Notes under the pieces: model-generated
What the model saw: only the letters and a program-made list of their open reading frames with translations
What the model was told of the DNA's origin: nothing
Database searches by the model: none
Position numbers and translations under genes: made by a program
Source of the DNA: Algibacter pacificus
Lineage (GTDB): Bacteria > Bacteroidota > Bacteroidia > Flavobacteriales > Flavobacteriaceae
DNA length: 64,000 nt
Direction of reading: 5' to 3'
Assembly: GCF_008033385.1 (NCBI RefSeq)
Contig: NZ_ML701731.1
Coordinates: 98,710 to 162,709, forward strand
Part shown: piece by piece, positions 16,375 through 24,698 of the stretch
Numbering within the stretch: the stretch's first letter is position 1
Layout of the letters: each line of letters starts with the position of its first letter

Positions 16375-17871
16375 ATGACAAGTTATAAATTAAATAATCT
16401 CAACTTATCAAAGATTGAGGCTGAGGTTGCTATCCCAAAATATAACCGGGATAATATAAAAACAGGTATTGTACATGTTGGAATTGGTGGGTTTCATAGA
16501 TCGCATGAAGCGTTTTATACCGATCAATTATTACATGATGAATCTATTACAGATTGGGGTATTTGCGGTGTGGCATTGCTGGATTTTGATACTAAAATTT
16601 ATCAAACTCTAAAAGCGCAAGACGGTTTATATACCTTGGTTGTAAAAGAGTTAGATGGATCTTTAACCAAACGTGTTGTCGGCTCTATTGTTGAGGTGCT
16701 GTATGCGCCAGAAAACCCATTGAAGGTGGTGGAAAAAATGGCAAGTTCTAGTGTTAAAATTATTAGTTTAACCATTACTGAGGGTGGGTATAATTATGAT
16801 GAAGCTACAGGAGAATTCAATTTTGAAAATCCGTTAATTCAACATGATCTAGATAACCCAGAAGCACCAAAAACAATTTTTGGGTATTTAACTCAAGCCT
16901 TAAAACTTCGAAAAGAAAATGGATTGCAAGGTGTTACCATCCAATCTTGTGATAATATTCAAGGCAACGGACACATGACTGAAAAAATGCTTTTAAGTTA
17001 TGTAAAGGTGGCCGAACCAGAATTAGTGTCTTGGATAGATGAGCATGTATCGTTTCCAAATGCTATGGTGGATAGAATTACACCGGCAACAAGTCCTGTA
17101 GATATTTCGAATTTAAAAGAAACATCGGGAATTGATGATGCTTGGCCAGTAGTATGTGAGCCTTTTAAACAATGGGTTATTGAAGATGATTTTAAAGCAG
17201 GTAGACCCGCTTGGGAACAAGTAGGTGCCCAGTTTGTAGAAAATGTGGAGCCTTACGAAAAAATGAAACTCCAGTTGTTAAACGCGGGGCATTCTGTTTT
17301 AGGCATTTTAGGGGCCTTAATAGGTTATGATACTATAGATGAAGCGGCAAACAACCCAAGTATCAATGCCTTTTTAAGAGCATATATGGGGACGGAAGTA
17401 ACGCCTGTTTTAAATGATTTAAAAGGTGTAAACCTTGAAAGTTATGAGGTGTCATTACTTCAACGTTTTGGAAATGTTTATATTAAAGATCAAATAGATC
17501 GAATTTGTTCTGAAAGTTCGGCTAAATTTCCGATATTTATTCTTCCAACCGTAAATGCGCAGTTAAAATCAAATAATCATATTGAGCATGCAGCATTTGT
17601 AACAGCAGCATGGGCTATTTATAGTTTAGGTGAAGATAAAAATGGAAAAGCTTTAAATATTAAAGACGCCATGAAGCCTATTTTAAAAGAAAAGGCTATA
17701 GCTTCTAAAGATAATCCAACGGCATTTTTAGATATAGAATCTATCTTCGGAAAATTAAAAGATTCTAAACTTTTTACAGAGGCATTTACGTGTGCATATA
17801 AAGATATCGTGAAAAACGGTATTGAAAAATGTATTTTGGAAATAAATACGAATCGTGTAAATTTTATATAA
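16375..17871 (+). CDS. Mannitol dehydrogenase family protein, first copy
   Basis: The protein has 498 aa, typical of polyol-specific long-chain dehydrogenases. The N-terminal nucleotide-binding region begins near IVHVGIGGFHRSHEAFYTD. The catalytic region MKLQLLNAGHSVLGILG has the Lys, Asn and His of the family. Candidate reactions are mannitol to fructose, arabitol to xylulose, or fructuronate reduction. The adjacent fructokinase-like gene favours mannitol 2-dehydrogenase. The product would be phosphorylated by the kinase starting 2 bp after this stop codon. Confidence 0.9.
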   Translation: MTSYKLNNLNLSKIEAEVAIPKYNRDNIKTGIVHVGIGGFHRSHEAFYTDQLLHDESITDWGICGVALLDFDTKIYQTLKAQDGLYTLVVKELDGSLTKRVVGSIVEVLYAPENPLKVVEKMASSSVKIISLTITEGGYNYDEATGEFNFENPLIQHDLDNPEAPKTIFGYLTQALKLRKENGLQGVTIQSCDNIQGNGHMTEKMLLSYVKVAEPELVSWIDEHVSFPNAMVDRITPATSPVDISNLKETSGIDDAWPVVCEPFKQWVIEDDFKAGRPAWEQVGAQFVENVEPYEKMKLQLLNAGHSVLGILGALIGYDTIDEAANNPSINAFLRAYMGTEVTPVLNDLKGVNLESYEVSLLQRFGNVYIKDQIDRICSESSAKFPIFILPTVNAQLKSNNHIEHAAFVTAAWAIYSLGEDKNGKALNIKDAMKPILKEKAIASKDNPTAFLDIESIFGKLKDSKLFTEAFTCAYKDIVKNGIEKCILEINTNRVNFI

Positions 17872-17872
17872 A

Positions 17873-18754
17873 ATGACAAATATTACCTGTTTTGGAGAAG
17901 TATTGTGGGATGTGTTTCCAACCCATAAAAAAATTGGCGGAGCCCCTTTAAATGTAGCGGCCCGACTGCAATCTTTTGGAAATAATGTATCTATGGTTAG
18001 CCGTATTGGCGAAGATGAAAAGGGAGAGGATATCCTCGAATTTTTTAAAGAGCGAGGTGTAAATACAGACGGCGTTCAAGTAGATACCATACTTAAAACA
18101 GGGAAAGTAAAAGTTATTTTAGATGAAGAAGGTACGGCTTCTTATGATATTATGTTTCCTAGAGCTTGGGATAAAATCGCCCTTAGCGATACAGCAAAAG
18201 CTATACTGCAAAATTCGGATGCCTTTGTGTTTGGAAGCTTAGTGGCGCGGGATAAAGTCTCTAGAGAAACGCTTTATGAACTTTTAAAATTAGCAAAGTA
18301 TAAAATTTTTGATGTGAATTTAAGGCCGCCTTATTACAATAATGAGGTCCTTAAGCACTTAATGAGTCAGGCCAATTTTGTAAAGTTTAACGACGAGGAA
18401 ATTATAGAGATCGCCAAAGCATTTGGTTTTACTTCAGAATCGTTAGAGGCTATTGTACAGTTTATAGCCACAGAAACTCAAGCTGAAACCATTTGTGTTA
18501 CTAAAGGAGGAAAAGGGGCTATTTTATATGTGAATAATACCTTTTATACTAATAGTGGGTATAAAGTAAAAGTTGCCGATACCGTTGGTGCTGGAGATTC
18601 CTTTTTAGCATCCATTATTACACAATTATTAAAAAAGCAAGGACCTCAAGACGCTTTAAACTTTGCTTGTGCTGTTGGTGCTATTGTGGCCAGTAAAGCA
18701 GGAGCAAATCCAGAAATTAAAAAAACAGAGATTGAACGAATGATTAATAGCTAA
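17873..18754 (+). CDS. PfkB-family carbohydrate kinase, probable fructokinase
   Basis: The protein has 293 aa. The N-terminal ribokinase signature is FGEVLWDVFPTHKKIGGAPLNVA. The C-terminal signature is DTVGAGDSFLASI, with the catalytic Asp in GAGDS. PfkB fructokinases convert fructose to fructose 6-phosphate with ATP. The position directly after a mannitol dehydrogenase supports a mannitol to fructose to fructose-6-phosphate route. It is the last gene of the operon before a strong hairpin. Confidence 0.9.
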   Translation: MTNITCFGEVLWDVFPTHKKIGGAPLNVAARLQSFGNNVSMVSRIGEDEKGEDILEFFKERGVNTDGVQVDTILKTGKVKVILDEEGTASYDIMFPRAWDKIALSDTAKAILQNSDAFVFGSLVARDKVSRETLYELLKLAKYKIFDVNLRPPYYNNEVLKHLMSQANFVKFNDEEIIEIAKAFGFTSESLEAIVQFIATETQAETICVTKGGKGAILYVNNTFYTNSGYKVKVADTVGAGDSFLASIITQLLKKQGPQDALNFACAVGAIVASKAGANPEIKKTEIERMINS

Positions 18755-18780
18755 GAATTTGTTTTTTGTTAATAGTGTTT

Positions 18781-18814
18781 GAAAAGCTTTATGAATTTGG
18801 TCATAAAGCTTTTC
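18781..18814. terminator. Bidirectional terminator between convergent genes
   Basis: A perfect 14-bp stem, GAAAAGCTTTATGA (18781-18794) with TCATAAAGCTTTTC (18801-18814), has a 6-nt loop. It lies between the plus-strand kinase and the minus-strand second dehydrogenase and can serve both. Confidence 0.85.
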
Positions 18815-18827
18815 TTGTTTTACAGTA

Positions 18828-20321
18828 CTAAATTAAATTAGCATTGAAGTTTATAATACTTTCTTTGGCGGTGTGCGTTCTCAAATAATTTAAATAGTTC
18901 GAATATTTTTCAGTAAAAAACACATTGGAAGCTAAGTTTTTAAAAACAGATTCAATTTCTAGAAATTTTATTGGGTTTTGGTGAGATCGGGTAGCCATTC
19001 TAATTAAAGTATTACTTATAGAATCTTCAATATTATAAGGGTTTCCTTGATCGTCAATACCGTCGTTATATTTACACCAAGCCGCAATAATAAACGCGAT
19101 ATGGTTTATTTGTTTGTTTTCTTGCTGCAATTGACTGTTTAAAGTGGATAAAATAAAAATCGGAATTTTAGCAGAACTTTCGCTGCAAATCCTAGAAAGA
19201 CTATCGTTTATATTCGGGTTTTTAAAACGAGATATTAAGGTTGTTTTGTATTCGTTAATGCTTATTTTTTTTGCTTCAATTAAAGTGGGAGCAACTTCGT
19301 TATCCATGAAATTTTCTAAAAACAACATAAAATCGCTGTCGTTAGCAACTTCTTGTACCGTTTTGTAGCCGTGTAATTTACCTAAAATTCCTAAAATACT
19401 ATGTCCAGCATTTAAGAGTTGCAATTTCATGTTTTGGTAAGGCGCAATATTTTTTACAAACTGCACACCAACTTGTTCCCAGTTTGGCCGTTCTTCATAA
19501 AAATTATCTTCAATAACCCATTCTGAAAACGACTCGCAAACCACAGGCCATTGGTCTTCTATGTAAAAGTTTTGTTTTAAAAAGTCAATATCTTTATGCT
19601 GTGTTACCGGGGTAATTTTATCCACCATTGTGTTAGGGAAAGTGGTGTGACTTTCTAGCCAAGGCAATAAATCGGGTTCGTGTTTATTTACATAGTTAAA
19701 AAAGGATTCTTTTATAGTGTCACCATTATTTTTAATATTGTCGCAGGATAAAATAGTACAGCCGGATAAACCACGAAGTTTCCGTAATTTAAAAGCGTGT
19801 GTTAAATAACCAAATACCGTTTTAGGATTAAATGGATACACAATATCTTGAGCAACCGCAGGGTGTTGTAGGTTAAATTCGCCGGTTATTTCATTTAAAT
19901 GATAACCGTCTTCGGCGATTGTTAACGATATAATTTTAATATCTGGAGTTGCCAGTCGCTCAATAACGGCCATAGGATTTTCTGGGCCAAAAAAATATTC
20001 TACAATCGAGCCTATTATTTTGGGTTTATGGACCCCAGCTGCATCTTTGGTTATTAAAGTATAAAGCCCATCTTGATCTTTTAAAACATTATAGGTTTTA
20101 CGGTCGGAGTCCAGTAAATCTATACCGCAAATACCGTAATTAAATTCATGATGTTTTTCAATTAAATCGTGCATAAAATTCGCTTGGTGGGAGCGGTGAA
20201 AATTGCTTACGCCAATATGTGCAATGCTAGTGGTAATTTGGTCTCGATTAAACAATGGAGTTGCTGCATTTTTTTTTAGCGCATGTATATTTTCCATGTT
20301 TAAATATAAAGAATTTGGCAT
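18828..20321 (-). CDS. Mannitol dehydrogenase family protein, second copy
   Basis: The protein has 497 aa and is a clear paralogue of the enzyme at 16375: IAHIGVSNFHRSHQANFM matches its N-terminal motif and MKLQLLNAGHSILGILG matches the catalytic motif. It lies opposite to the main operon and is transcribed convergently. The two copies may act on different polyols or with different cofactors; sequence alone does not tell. Its upstream DNA shares a 13-bp word with the operon promoter (20341-20353), which suggests common control. Confidence 0.9.
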   Translation of the reverse strand: MPNSLYLNMENIHALKKNAATPLFNRDQITTSIAHIGVSNFHRSHQANFMHDLIEKHHEFNYGICGIDLLDSDRKTYNVLKDQDGLYTLITKDAAGVHKPKIIGSIVEYFFGPENPMAVIERLATPDIKIISLTIAEDGYHLNEITGEFNLQHPAVAQDIVYPFNPKTVFGYLTHAFKLRKLRGLSGCTILSCDNIKNNGDTIKESFFNYVNKHEPDLLPWLESHTTFPNTMVDKITPVTQHKDIDFLKQNFYIEDQWPVVCESFSEWVIEDNFYEERPNWEQVGVQFVKNIAPYQNMKLQLLNAGHSILGILGKLHGYKTVQEVANDSDFMLFLENFMDNEVAPTLIEAKKISINEYKTTLISRFKNPNINDSLSRICSESSAKIPIFILSTLNSQLQQENKQINHIAFIIAAWCKYNDGIDDQGNPYNIEDSISNTLIRMATRSHQNPIKFLEIESVFKNLASNVFFTEKYSNYLNYLRTHTAKESIINFNANLI

Positions 20322-20340
20322 TTTATTTTTGTCTTGTGTA

Positions 20341-20353
20341 ACGTTTATAATTC
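20341..20353 (-). promoter_or_regulatory. Shared 13-bp word, candidate half operator
   Basis: On the minus strand the 13 bases GAATTATAAACGT are identical to 11782-11794 at the main polyol promoter. There they run into the AAACGT arm of the palindrome. The second arm is not conserved here. It lies 20 bp upstream of the start codon. Confidence 0.5.
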
Positions 20354-20474
20354 TTTTTAAATTTACATAAAAAAATATTGATTTGCATTGAAAATTTCTG
20401 GTTTCATTGTATATTAGAGACTAAGAAAATAGTTAAGTCTATTTTTTTTTAAGAAGAATTTTTGAAGATAATAA

Positions 20475-21200
20475 ATGGATTTTAGGAAGCGAGATAATGT
20501 ATCTGTAGATTGTGTAATTTTTGGACTGAATGCTGATGGTTTAAATGTTTTGTTGCGAAAGCGCTCACTTAATATGTTTGATGAAAATTATCCGATAATT
20601 GATGATTGGATGATTACCGGTGGCCGCGTTTTTATAAGTAAAACCTTGGAGGATTCTGCCAATCTTATTTTTGAAGGAATTACTGGGTTTAAAGAATTTA
20701 ATAGAACGCAATTTAAAACGTATGGAAATCCAACCCGATTAAAAACGGATAAAGATTTGCTTTGGGTACGTAGTCATGGTGTAAAAACGCAATCTATGAC
20801 TATTGCTTATTATTTTGCACAACCTATGAAATGTATACAGGCGAATGAGGATGAATTTAAATGGTTTCCAGTACGGGCTTTGCCAGAATTAGGTTTCGAT
20901 CATAGTGAAATTATTAAGGATGCTCATGAGGATTTGCAACAAAAAATTATGGTAGAGCCTATTATTTTCGATTTAATGCCCGATAAATTTACTCTAAATG
21001 AATTGCAATTTGCTTTTGAATCGGTTTTAGAAATTGAATTGGATAACCGAAATTTCAGGAAAAAAGTACTTAAAAAAATATATATAGTTCCTTTAAATGA
21101 GACTAAAAAAGGAACGGCTAAAAAACCATCCAAATTGTATGTTTTTAGCCGTGATGTTTATGATAAGGTCTCGAAAAAAGATTTTATTGTGAATGTTTAA
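20475..21200 (+). CDS. Nudix-type transcriptional regulator (NrtR/AraR-like)
   Basis: The protein has 241 aa. The N-terminal half is a Nudix fold (VDCVIFGLNADGLNVLLRKR, then WMITGGRVF). The Nudix box lacks the catalytic REUXEE glutamates, so hydrolysis is unlikely. The C-terminal half (about 150-240) is a winged-helix region (FTLNELQFAFESVLEIELDNRNFRKKVLKKIYIV). This is the layout of NrtR and of Bacteroidota AraR-type sugar regulators. It borders the polyol genes and is the only regulator there, so it is the likely reader of the operator repeats. Its stop overlaps the convergent gene at 21197 by 4 bp. Confidence 0.85.
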   Translation: MDFRKRDNVSVDCVIFGLNADGLNVLLRKRSLNMFDENYPIIDDWMITGGRVFISKTLEDSANLIFEGITGFKEFNRTQFKTYGNPTRLKTDKDLLWVRSHGVKTQSMTIAYYFAQPMKCIQANEDEFKWFPVRALPELGFDHSEIIKDAHEDLQQKIMVEPIIFDLMPDKFTLNELQFAFESVLEIELDNRNFRKKVLKKIYIVPLNETKKGTAKKPSKLYVFSRDVYDKVSKKDFIVNV

Positions 21201-21649
21201 TCTTTTTGCTCTTTTTTACGTTTTTTGTATTGGTCGAACAGTTTTCTGTTAAAATCATCTTCAGTTGCTTTGAGCAAGATAATTTTTTTAGGCGACATAA
21301 TTTTCTTCAAATTTGTAATTAAGTTAACACGTTCTTTGTGTAAGTTGTTTTCTGCGGTAACAAATTTGTTTAGTAATTCTTCTGCTTTAGTATCGCTTAG
21401 TGTAGCAATATTATCTTTTATTTCTTTGCGAATATTACGCATATCTTCATATTTATACTTTCTAGAGTTTTCATCATAGGCATTATAAATAGGCCAAAAG
21501 GCTTGTGCTTCTTTAGTTGTTAGATCGAGTTTTTCTGTTATAAAAGACACTTTTAATGCTTGTATACGCTCTCGGTCATGGTTATGGCGTTGTGCAAATA
21601 ATGTTATGCTAAATAAAAATATGAGAAGGGAGATTATGTGTGTTTTCAT
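21197..21649 (-). CDS. Exported LTXXQ-like protein of the second ECF cassette
   Basis: The protein has 150 aa with a signal peptide (about 1-19, LFAQ). The helical body contains ITEKLDLTTKEAQAFWPIYNAYDEN, a pattern common in Spy/LTXXQ-like exported proteins of Bacteroidota. It is rich in Lys and Glu and ends KKRKKEQKD. It is third in the order sigma, membrane protein, Spy-like protein, which repeats the layout at 2096-3608. Role inferred: a periplasmic modulator. The start lies 5 bp after the preceding gene. Confidence 0.8.
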   Translation of the reverse strand: MKTHIISLLIFLFSITLFAQRHNHDRERIQALKVSFITEKLDLTTKEAQAFWPIYNAYDENSRKYKYEDMRNIRKEIKDNIATLSDTKAEELLNKFVTAENNLHKERVNLITNLKKIMSPKKIILLKATEDDFNRKLFDQYKKRKKEQKD

Positions 21650-21654
21650 GCTGT

Positions 21655-22152
21655 TTATTTTGTAATTAAATCTTCTGCGGAAGTATGTTCTAAGAAATAA
21701 CCCTCCATAGCTTCATCAGTAACCTCTAAAAACGCAAAGGCATCTTCTGTAATTTCATTGTCTAATAATAAGGAGGCTATATCATAAGTTCCTACGTTTT
21801 CCTCTAAGATATAGTTTTCAACGGTATCGGCATCTAAGTTGTCCCAGCTTGTTTCTGTTTTAGTAATCGAAAGGTTAAAAAGTAATAATACAGCTGCGGC
21901 AATACTAGAGATATAAAGTAAATTCTTTTTACTAAATAAAGGAATTACTTTGGTCGTTTCTTTTTCTGATACTTGGTTTAAAATGCAGTCCTCTAAAGTT
22001 TCAAAATAACCTTCGGGGGCTTTAAAGCCAGAATTTTTTGCGGCTTCATTAAGCTTTATTTCGGTCATAAAACGATCTTCAAGATTATCGAAATAATCTT
22101 TTGGAGCTTTTAATCCTGAGTGAGTTACGTTATGTATTTTATTTGTTTTCAT
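21655..22152 (-). CDS. Single-pass membrane protein, putative anti-sigma factor
   Basis: The protein has 165 aa. The first about 90 residues are cytoplasmic and hold two copies of an APxxYFxxLEDxxl motif (LKAPKDYFDNLEDRFM and FKAPEGYFETLEDCIL). A membrane span follows near 92-110, then an acidic exported tail. The repeated YF..LED motif is common in Bacteroidota proteins beside ECF sigma genes. It lies 33 bp after the sigma gene. The anti-sigma role is inferred from context. Confidence 0.8.
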   Translation of the reverse strand: MKTNKIHNVTHSGLKAPKDYFDNLEDRFMTEIKLNEAAKNSGFKAPEGYFETLEDCILNQVSEKETTKVIPLFSKKNLLYISSIAAAVLLLFNLSITKTETSWDNLDADTVENYILEENVGTYDIASLLLDNEITEDAFAFLEVTDEAMEGYFLEHTSAEDLITK

Positions 22153-22185
22153 CTTATTATTAAGACTTGTTTTTTTTCAAAAGGT

Positions 22186-22728
22186 TTAATCTTTTGTCAA
22201 AAAAGCTTCAATTTTTTTTACGGCCAAATGGTAGGATGCTTTTAAGGCGCCTTCACTTGTTTCTAAAATCTCCGACATGTCTTTGTATTTTATGTCTTCA
22301 AAATACTTCATATTAAAAACCAATTGTTGTTTTTCTGGCAAAGTAGCAATGGCTTGTTGTAATTTTAACTGGATGGCATCACCTTCAAAATATACATCGG
22401 AGGTTAAATTATTAATCGCTAGTTGCTGTACTTCTTCATTACTTGTTTGTAACCGTTTAGCATTTTTATTGATAAATGTAATCGATTCGTTAGTAGCTAT
22501 ACGATACATCCACGAAAATAGTTTACTGTCGCCTTTAAAATTATCAATATTTTTGAAAATTTTTATAAAGGTATTTTGTAAAACATCATCGGTATCGTCG
22601 TGCGATTTTACAATATTTCTAATATGCCAATATAAACGCTCTTTGTATAACGAGATTAACGTTCTAAAGGCTTGTTCTTTTTGAGGTTTAGATTGTAGCT
22701 GTTTTATGAGCGTTACTTCGTCGGTCAC
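22186..22728 (-). CDS. ECF RNA polymerase sigma factor (second cassette)
   Basis: The protein has 180 aa. Region 2 includes SHDDTDDVLQNTFIKIFKNI and FKGDSKLFSWMYRIATNESI. Region 4 includes LPEKQQLVFNMKYFEDIKYKDMSEIL followed by the recognition helix. A matching ECF promoter (AACCTT, 14 nt, GTCTAA) lies 18 bp upstream, so the gene is probably autoregulated. The operon reads sigma, membrane protein, LTXXQ protein. Confidence 0.92.
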   Translation of the reverse strand: MTDEVTLIKQLQSKPQKEQAFRTLISLYKERLYWHIRNIVKSHDDTDDVLQNTFIKIFKNIDNFKGDSKLFSWMYRIATNESITFINKNAKRLQTSNEEVQQLAINNLTSDVYFEGDAIQLKLQQAIATLPEKQQLVFNMKYFEDIKYKDMSEILETSEGALKASYHLAVKKIEAFLTKD

Positions 22729-22746
22729 AAAAAAAGTATTTATTTG

Positions 22747-22772
22747 TTAGACTTATAAATAGGAAGAAGGTT
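22747..22772 (-). promoter_or_regulatory. ECF-type promoter of the second sigma cassette
   Basis: On the minus strand, AACCTT (22772-22767) and GTCTAA (22752-22747) are separated by 14 nt, which places 17 nt between AAC and GTC. This is the classical ECF form. The distance from the -10 box to the start codon at 22728 is 18 bp. Confidence 0.7.
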
Positions 22773-22834
22773 TAATCTGTTTAATAAAAAAAAATCAAAT
22801 TTTAAAAAAATAGATAGGTATTTGTAAGGGGTTG

Positions 22835-24664
22835 TTATTCGAAACTTTGCATATCTACCAGTTTTTTATAAACACCTTTTTGAGTGATAAGTTCTTGATG
22901 TTTGCCTTGTTCTACAATTTCGCCTTTGTTTAAAACCACTATTTGATCGGCATTTTGAATGGTTGACAGTCTGTGTGCAATAACAATAGAGGTTCTGTTT
23001 TTCATCATGTTTTCTAGAGCAACTTGTACCAAACGTTCGCTTTCGGTATCGAGAGCAGAGGTGGCTTCGTCCAAAATCATTATTGGTGGACTTTTAAGTA
23101 CGGCACGAGCAATACTTAAACGTTGCTTTTGTCCACCAGAAAGTTTGTTTCCTGCATCGCCTATATTGGTGAGGATTCCTTCTGGTAATTCTGATACGAA
23201 CTCCCAAGCATTGGCAATTTTTAAGGCTTCAATAATGTCGCTATCTGTGGCGTCTTGTTTCCCTAGTTTTAGATTATTCGCAATAGTGTCATTAAATAAT
23301 ATAGCGTCTTGGGTTACAATACCTAATTGGCTTCTTAGTGAGCTGGTTGTTAAATCGCGGATATTGATGCCATCTATTAAAATTTCACCTTTATTTACGT
23401 CGTAAAAGCGGGTGATGAGGTTAGCTATGGTTGATTTTCCACTTCCCGATTGCCCAACTAAGGCCACGGTTTTTCCTTTAGGGATATTAAGAGAAAAATT
23501 CTTTAAAACATAATCGTCTTGATATTTAAAAGATATGTTTTTGAATTCTATATTAGTATCGAAACTGGTTTTATTAATGGCTCCTTCTTTGTCTTTTAAA
23601 GGGTTTGGTGCATCTACAATTTCTTGAATACGTTCTGCAGCGGCATCACCTTGTTTGATATTGTAAAGTCCTCTAGAAATCGCTTTCGCAGGCACTAGAA
23701 TATTATAAGCCAATCCCATATATGCAATAAAAGAACTCCCGTCAAGGGTTTTGTCTACCAAAACTAATTGTCCACCATACCATAGTAAAATAGAAATAAC
23801 TAAGATGCCTAAAAACTCACTGGCTGGCGATGCTAAATTTTGACGGTTTAGTAATTTGTTTGAAAAATGGTAGAATTTGCTCGTAGAATCTGTGAATTTT
23901 TCATAAAACTTAGCTTCAGCATTAAAACCTTTAATAATACGTAAACCGGTTAATGTTTCTTCTAAAGTTGAAAGCGTAATGCCTTGTTCTTTTTGAACCC
24001 TATCGGATTTTCGTTTTAAACTTTTACCAATTCTTGAAATAACTAAACCCGAAAGCGGAATGAAAATGAAGACAAAAACGGTTAATTTTACACTTATTAA
24101 AAGCATCATGACTATAGTGAAAATAATAGTAAGTGGTTCGCGAACAATAAGTTCTAATGCTGGAAGCATAGAATATTGCAAGGTTGAAACATCCGCCGTA
24201 ACTCGTGTCATGATATCTCCTTTTTTTTGTTCAGAGAAATAAGAAAGCGGTAATTCTACTGTTTTTTTATAGACTGTATTTCGAATATCTCTAACAACAC
24301 CGTTACGTAAAAACACCATAAAATAATTGGCCAAATAGCCAAAAATGTTTTTTAGTAGAAACAATACGATAATTAAGCTTACCACTATAAGAAGTGCTTT
24401 TTGCGGATCGTTATCGGTGTGTAAACTGACTTGATATGCTAAATAATCTTTATAGAAATCTTTAAGGCTGGATACCCCTTTATAAACCGGTTTTATAATG
24501 GCTTCTGCTTTGTCTTTTTTTTCGAACAAAATATCGAGCATTGGGATTAATGCGATAAAAGATAGGGCCCCAAATAACGCATAAAACACATTAGAAATAA
24601 TGTGTCCTATGGCGAAATTTTTATAAGGTTTGGCATACCGAAGTATGTTGTAAAAATGATTCAT
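22835..24664 (-). CDS. ABC exporter, MsbA-like (permease-ATPase fusion)
   Basis: The protein has 609 aa, a half-transporter with six membrane spans (about 15-330) and a C-terminal ATPase. Walker A is GQSGSGKST, the signature is LSGGQKQRLSIARA and Walker B is MILDEATSALD with the His switch IVIAHRLSTI. It acts as a homodimer. MsbA-type proteins flip lipid A or other lipids across the inner membrane, but drug or peptide export is also possible for this family. The phosphosugar mutase gene ends 35 bp upstream. Confidence 0.9.
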   Translation of the reverse strand: MNHFYNILRYAKPYKNFAIGHIISNVFYALFGALSFIALIPMLDILFEKKDKAEAIIKPVYKGVSSLKDFYKDYLAYQVSLHTDNDPQKALLIVVSLIIVLFLLKNIFGYLANYFMVFLRNGVVRDIRNTVYKKTVELPLSYFSEQKKGDIMTRVTADVSTLQYSMLPALELIVREPLTIIFTIVMMLLISVKLTVFVFIFIPLSGLVISRIGKSLKRKSDRVQKEQGITLSTLEETLTGLRIIKGFNAEAKFYEKFTDSTSKFYHFSNKLLNRQNLASPASEFLGILVISILLWYGGQLVLVDKTLDGSSFIAYMGLAYNILVPAKAISRGLYNIKQGDAAAERIQEIVDAPNPLKDKEGAINKTSFDTNIEFKNISFKYQDDYVLKNFSLNIPKGKTVALVGQSGSGKSTIANLITRFYDVNKGEILIDGINIRDLTTSSLRSQLGIVTQDAILFNDTIANNLKLGKQDATDSDIIEALKIANAWEFVSELPEGILTNIGDAGNKLSGGQKQRLSIARAVLKSPPIMILDEATSALDTESERLVQVALENMMKNRTSIVIAHRLSTIQNADQIVVLNKGEIVEQGKHQELITQKGVYKKLVDMQSFE

Positions 24665-24698
24665 CTAAATGATGCTAATTATTTGTTTTGATAAACCT

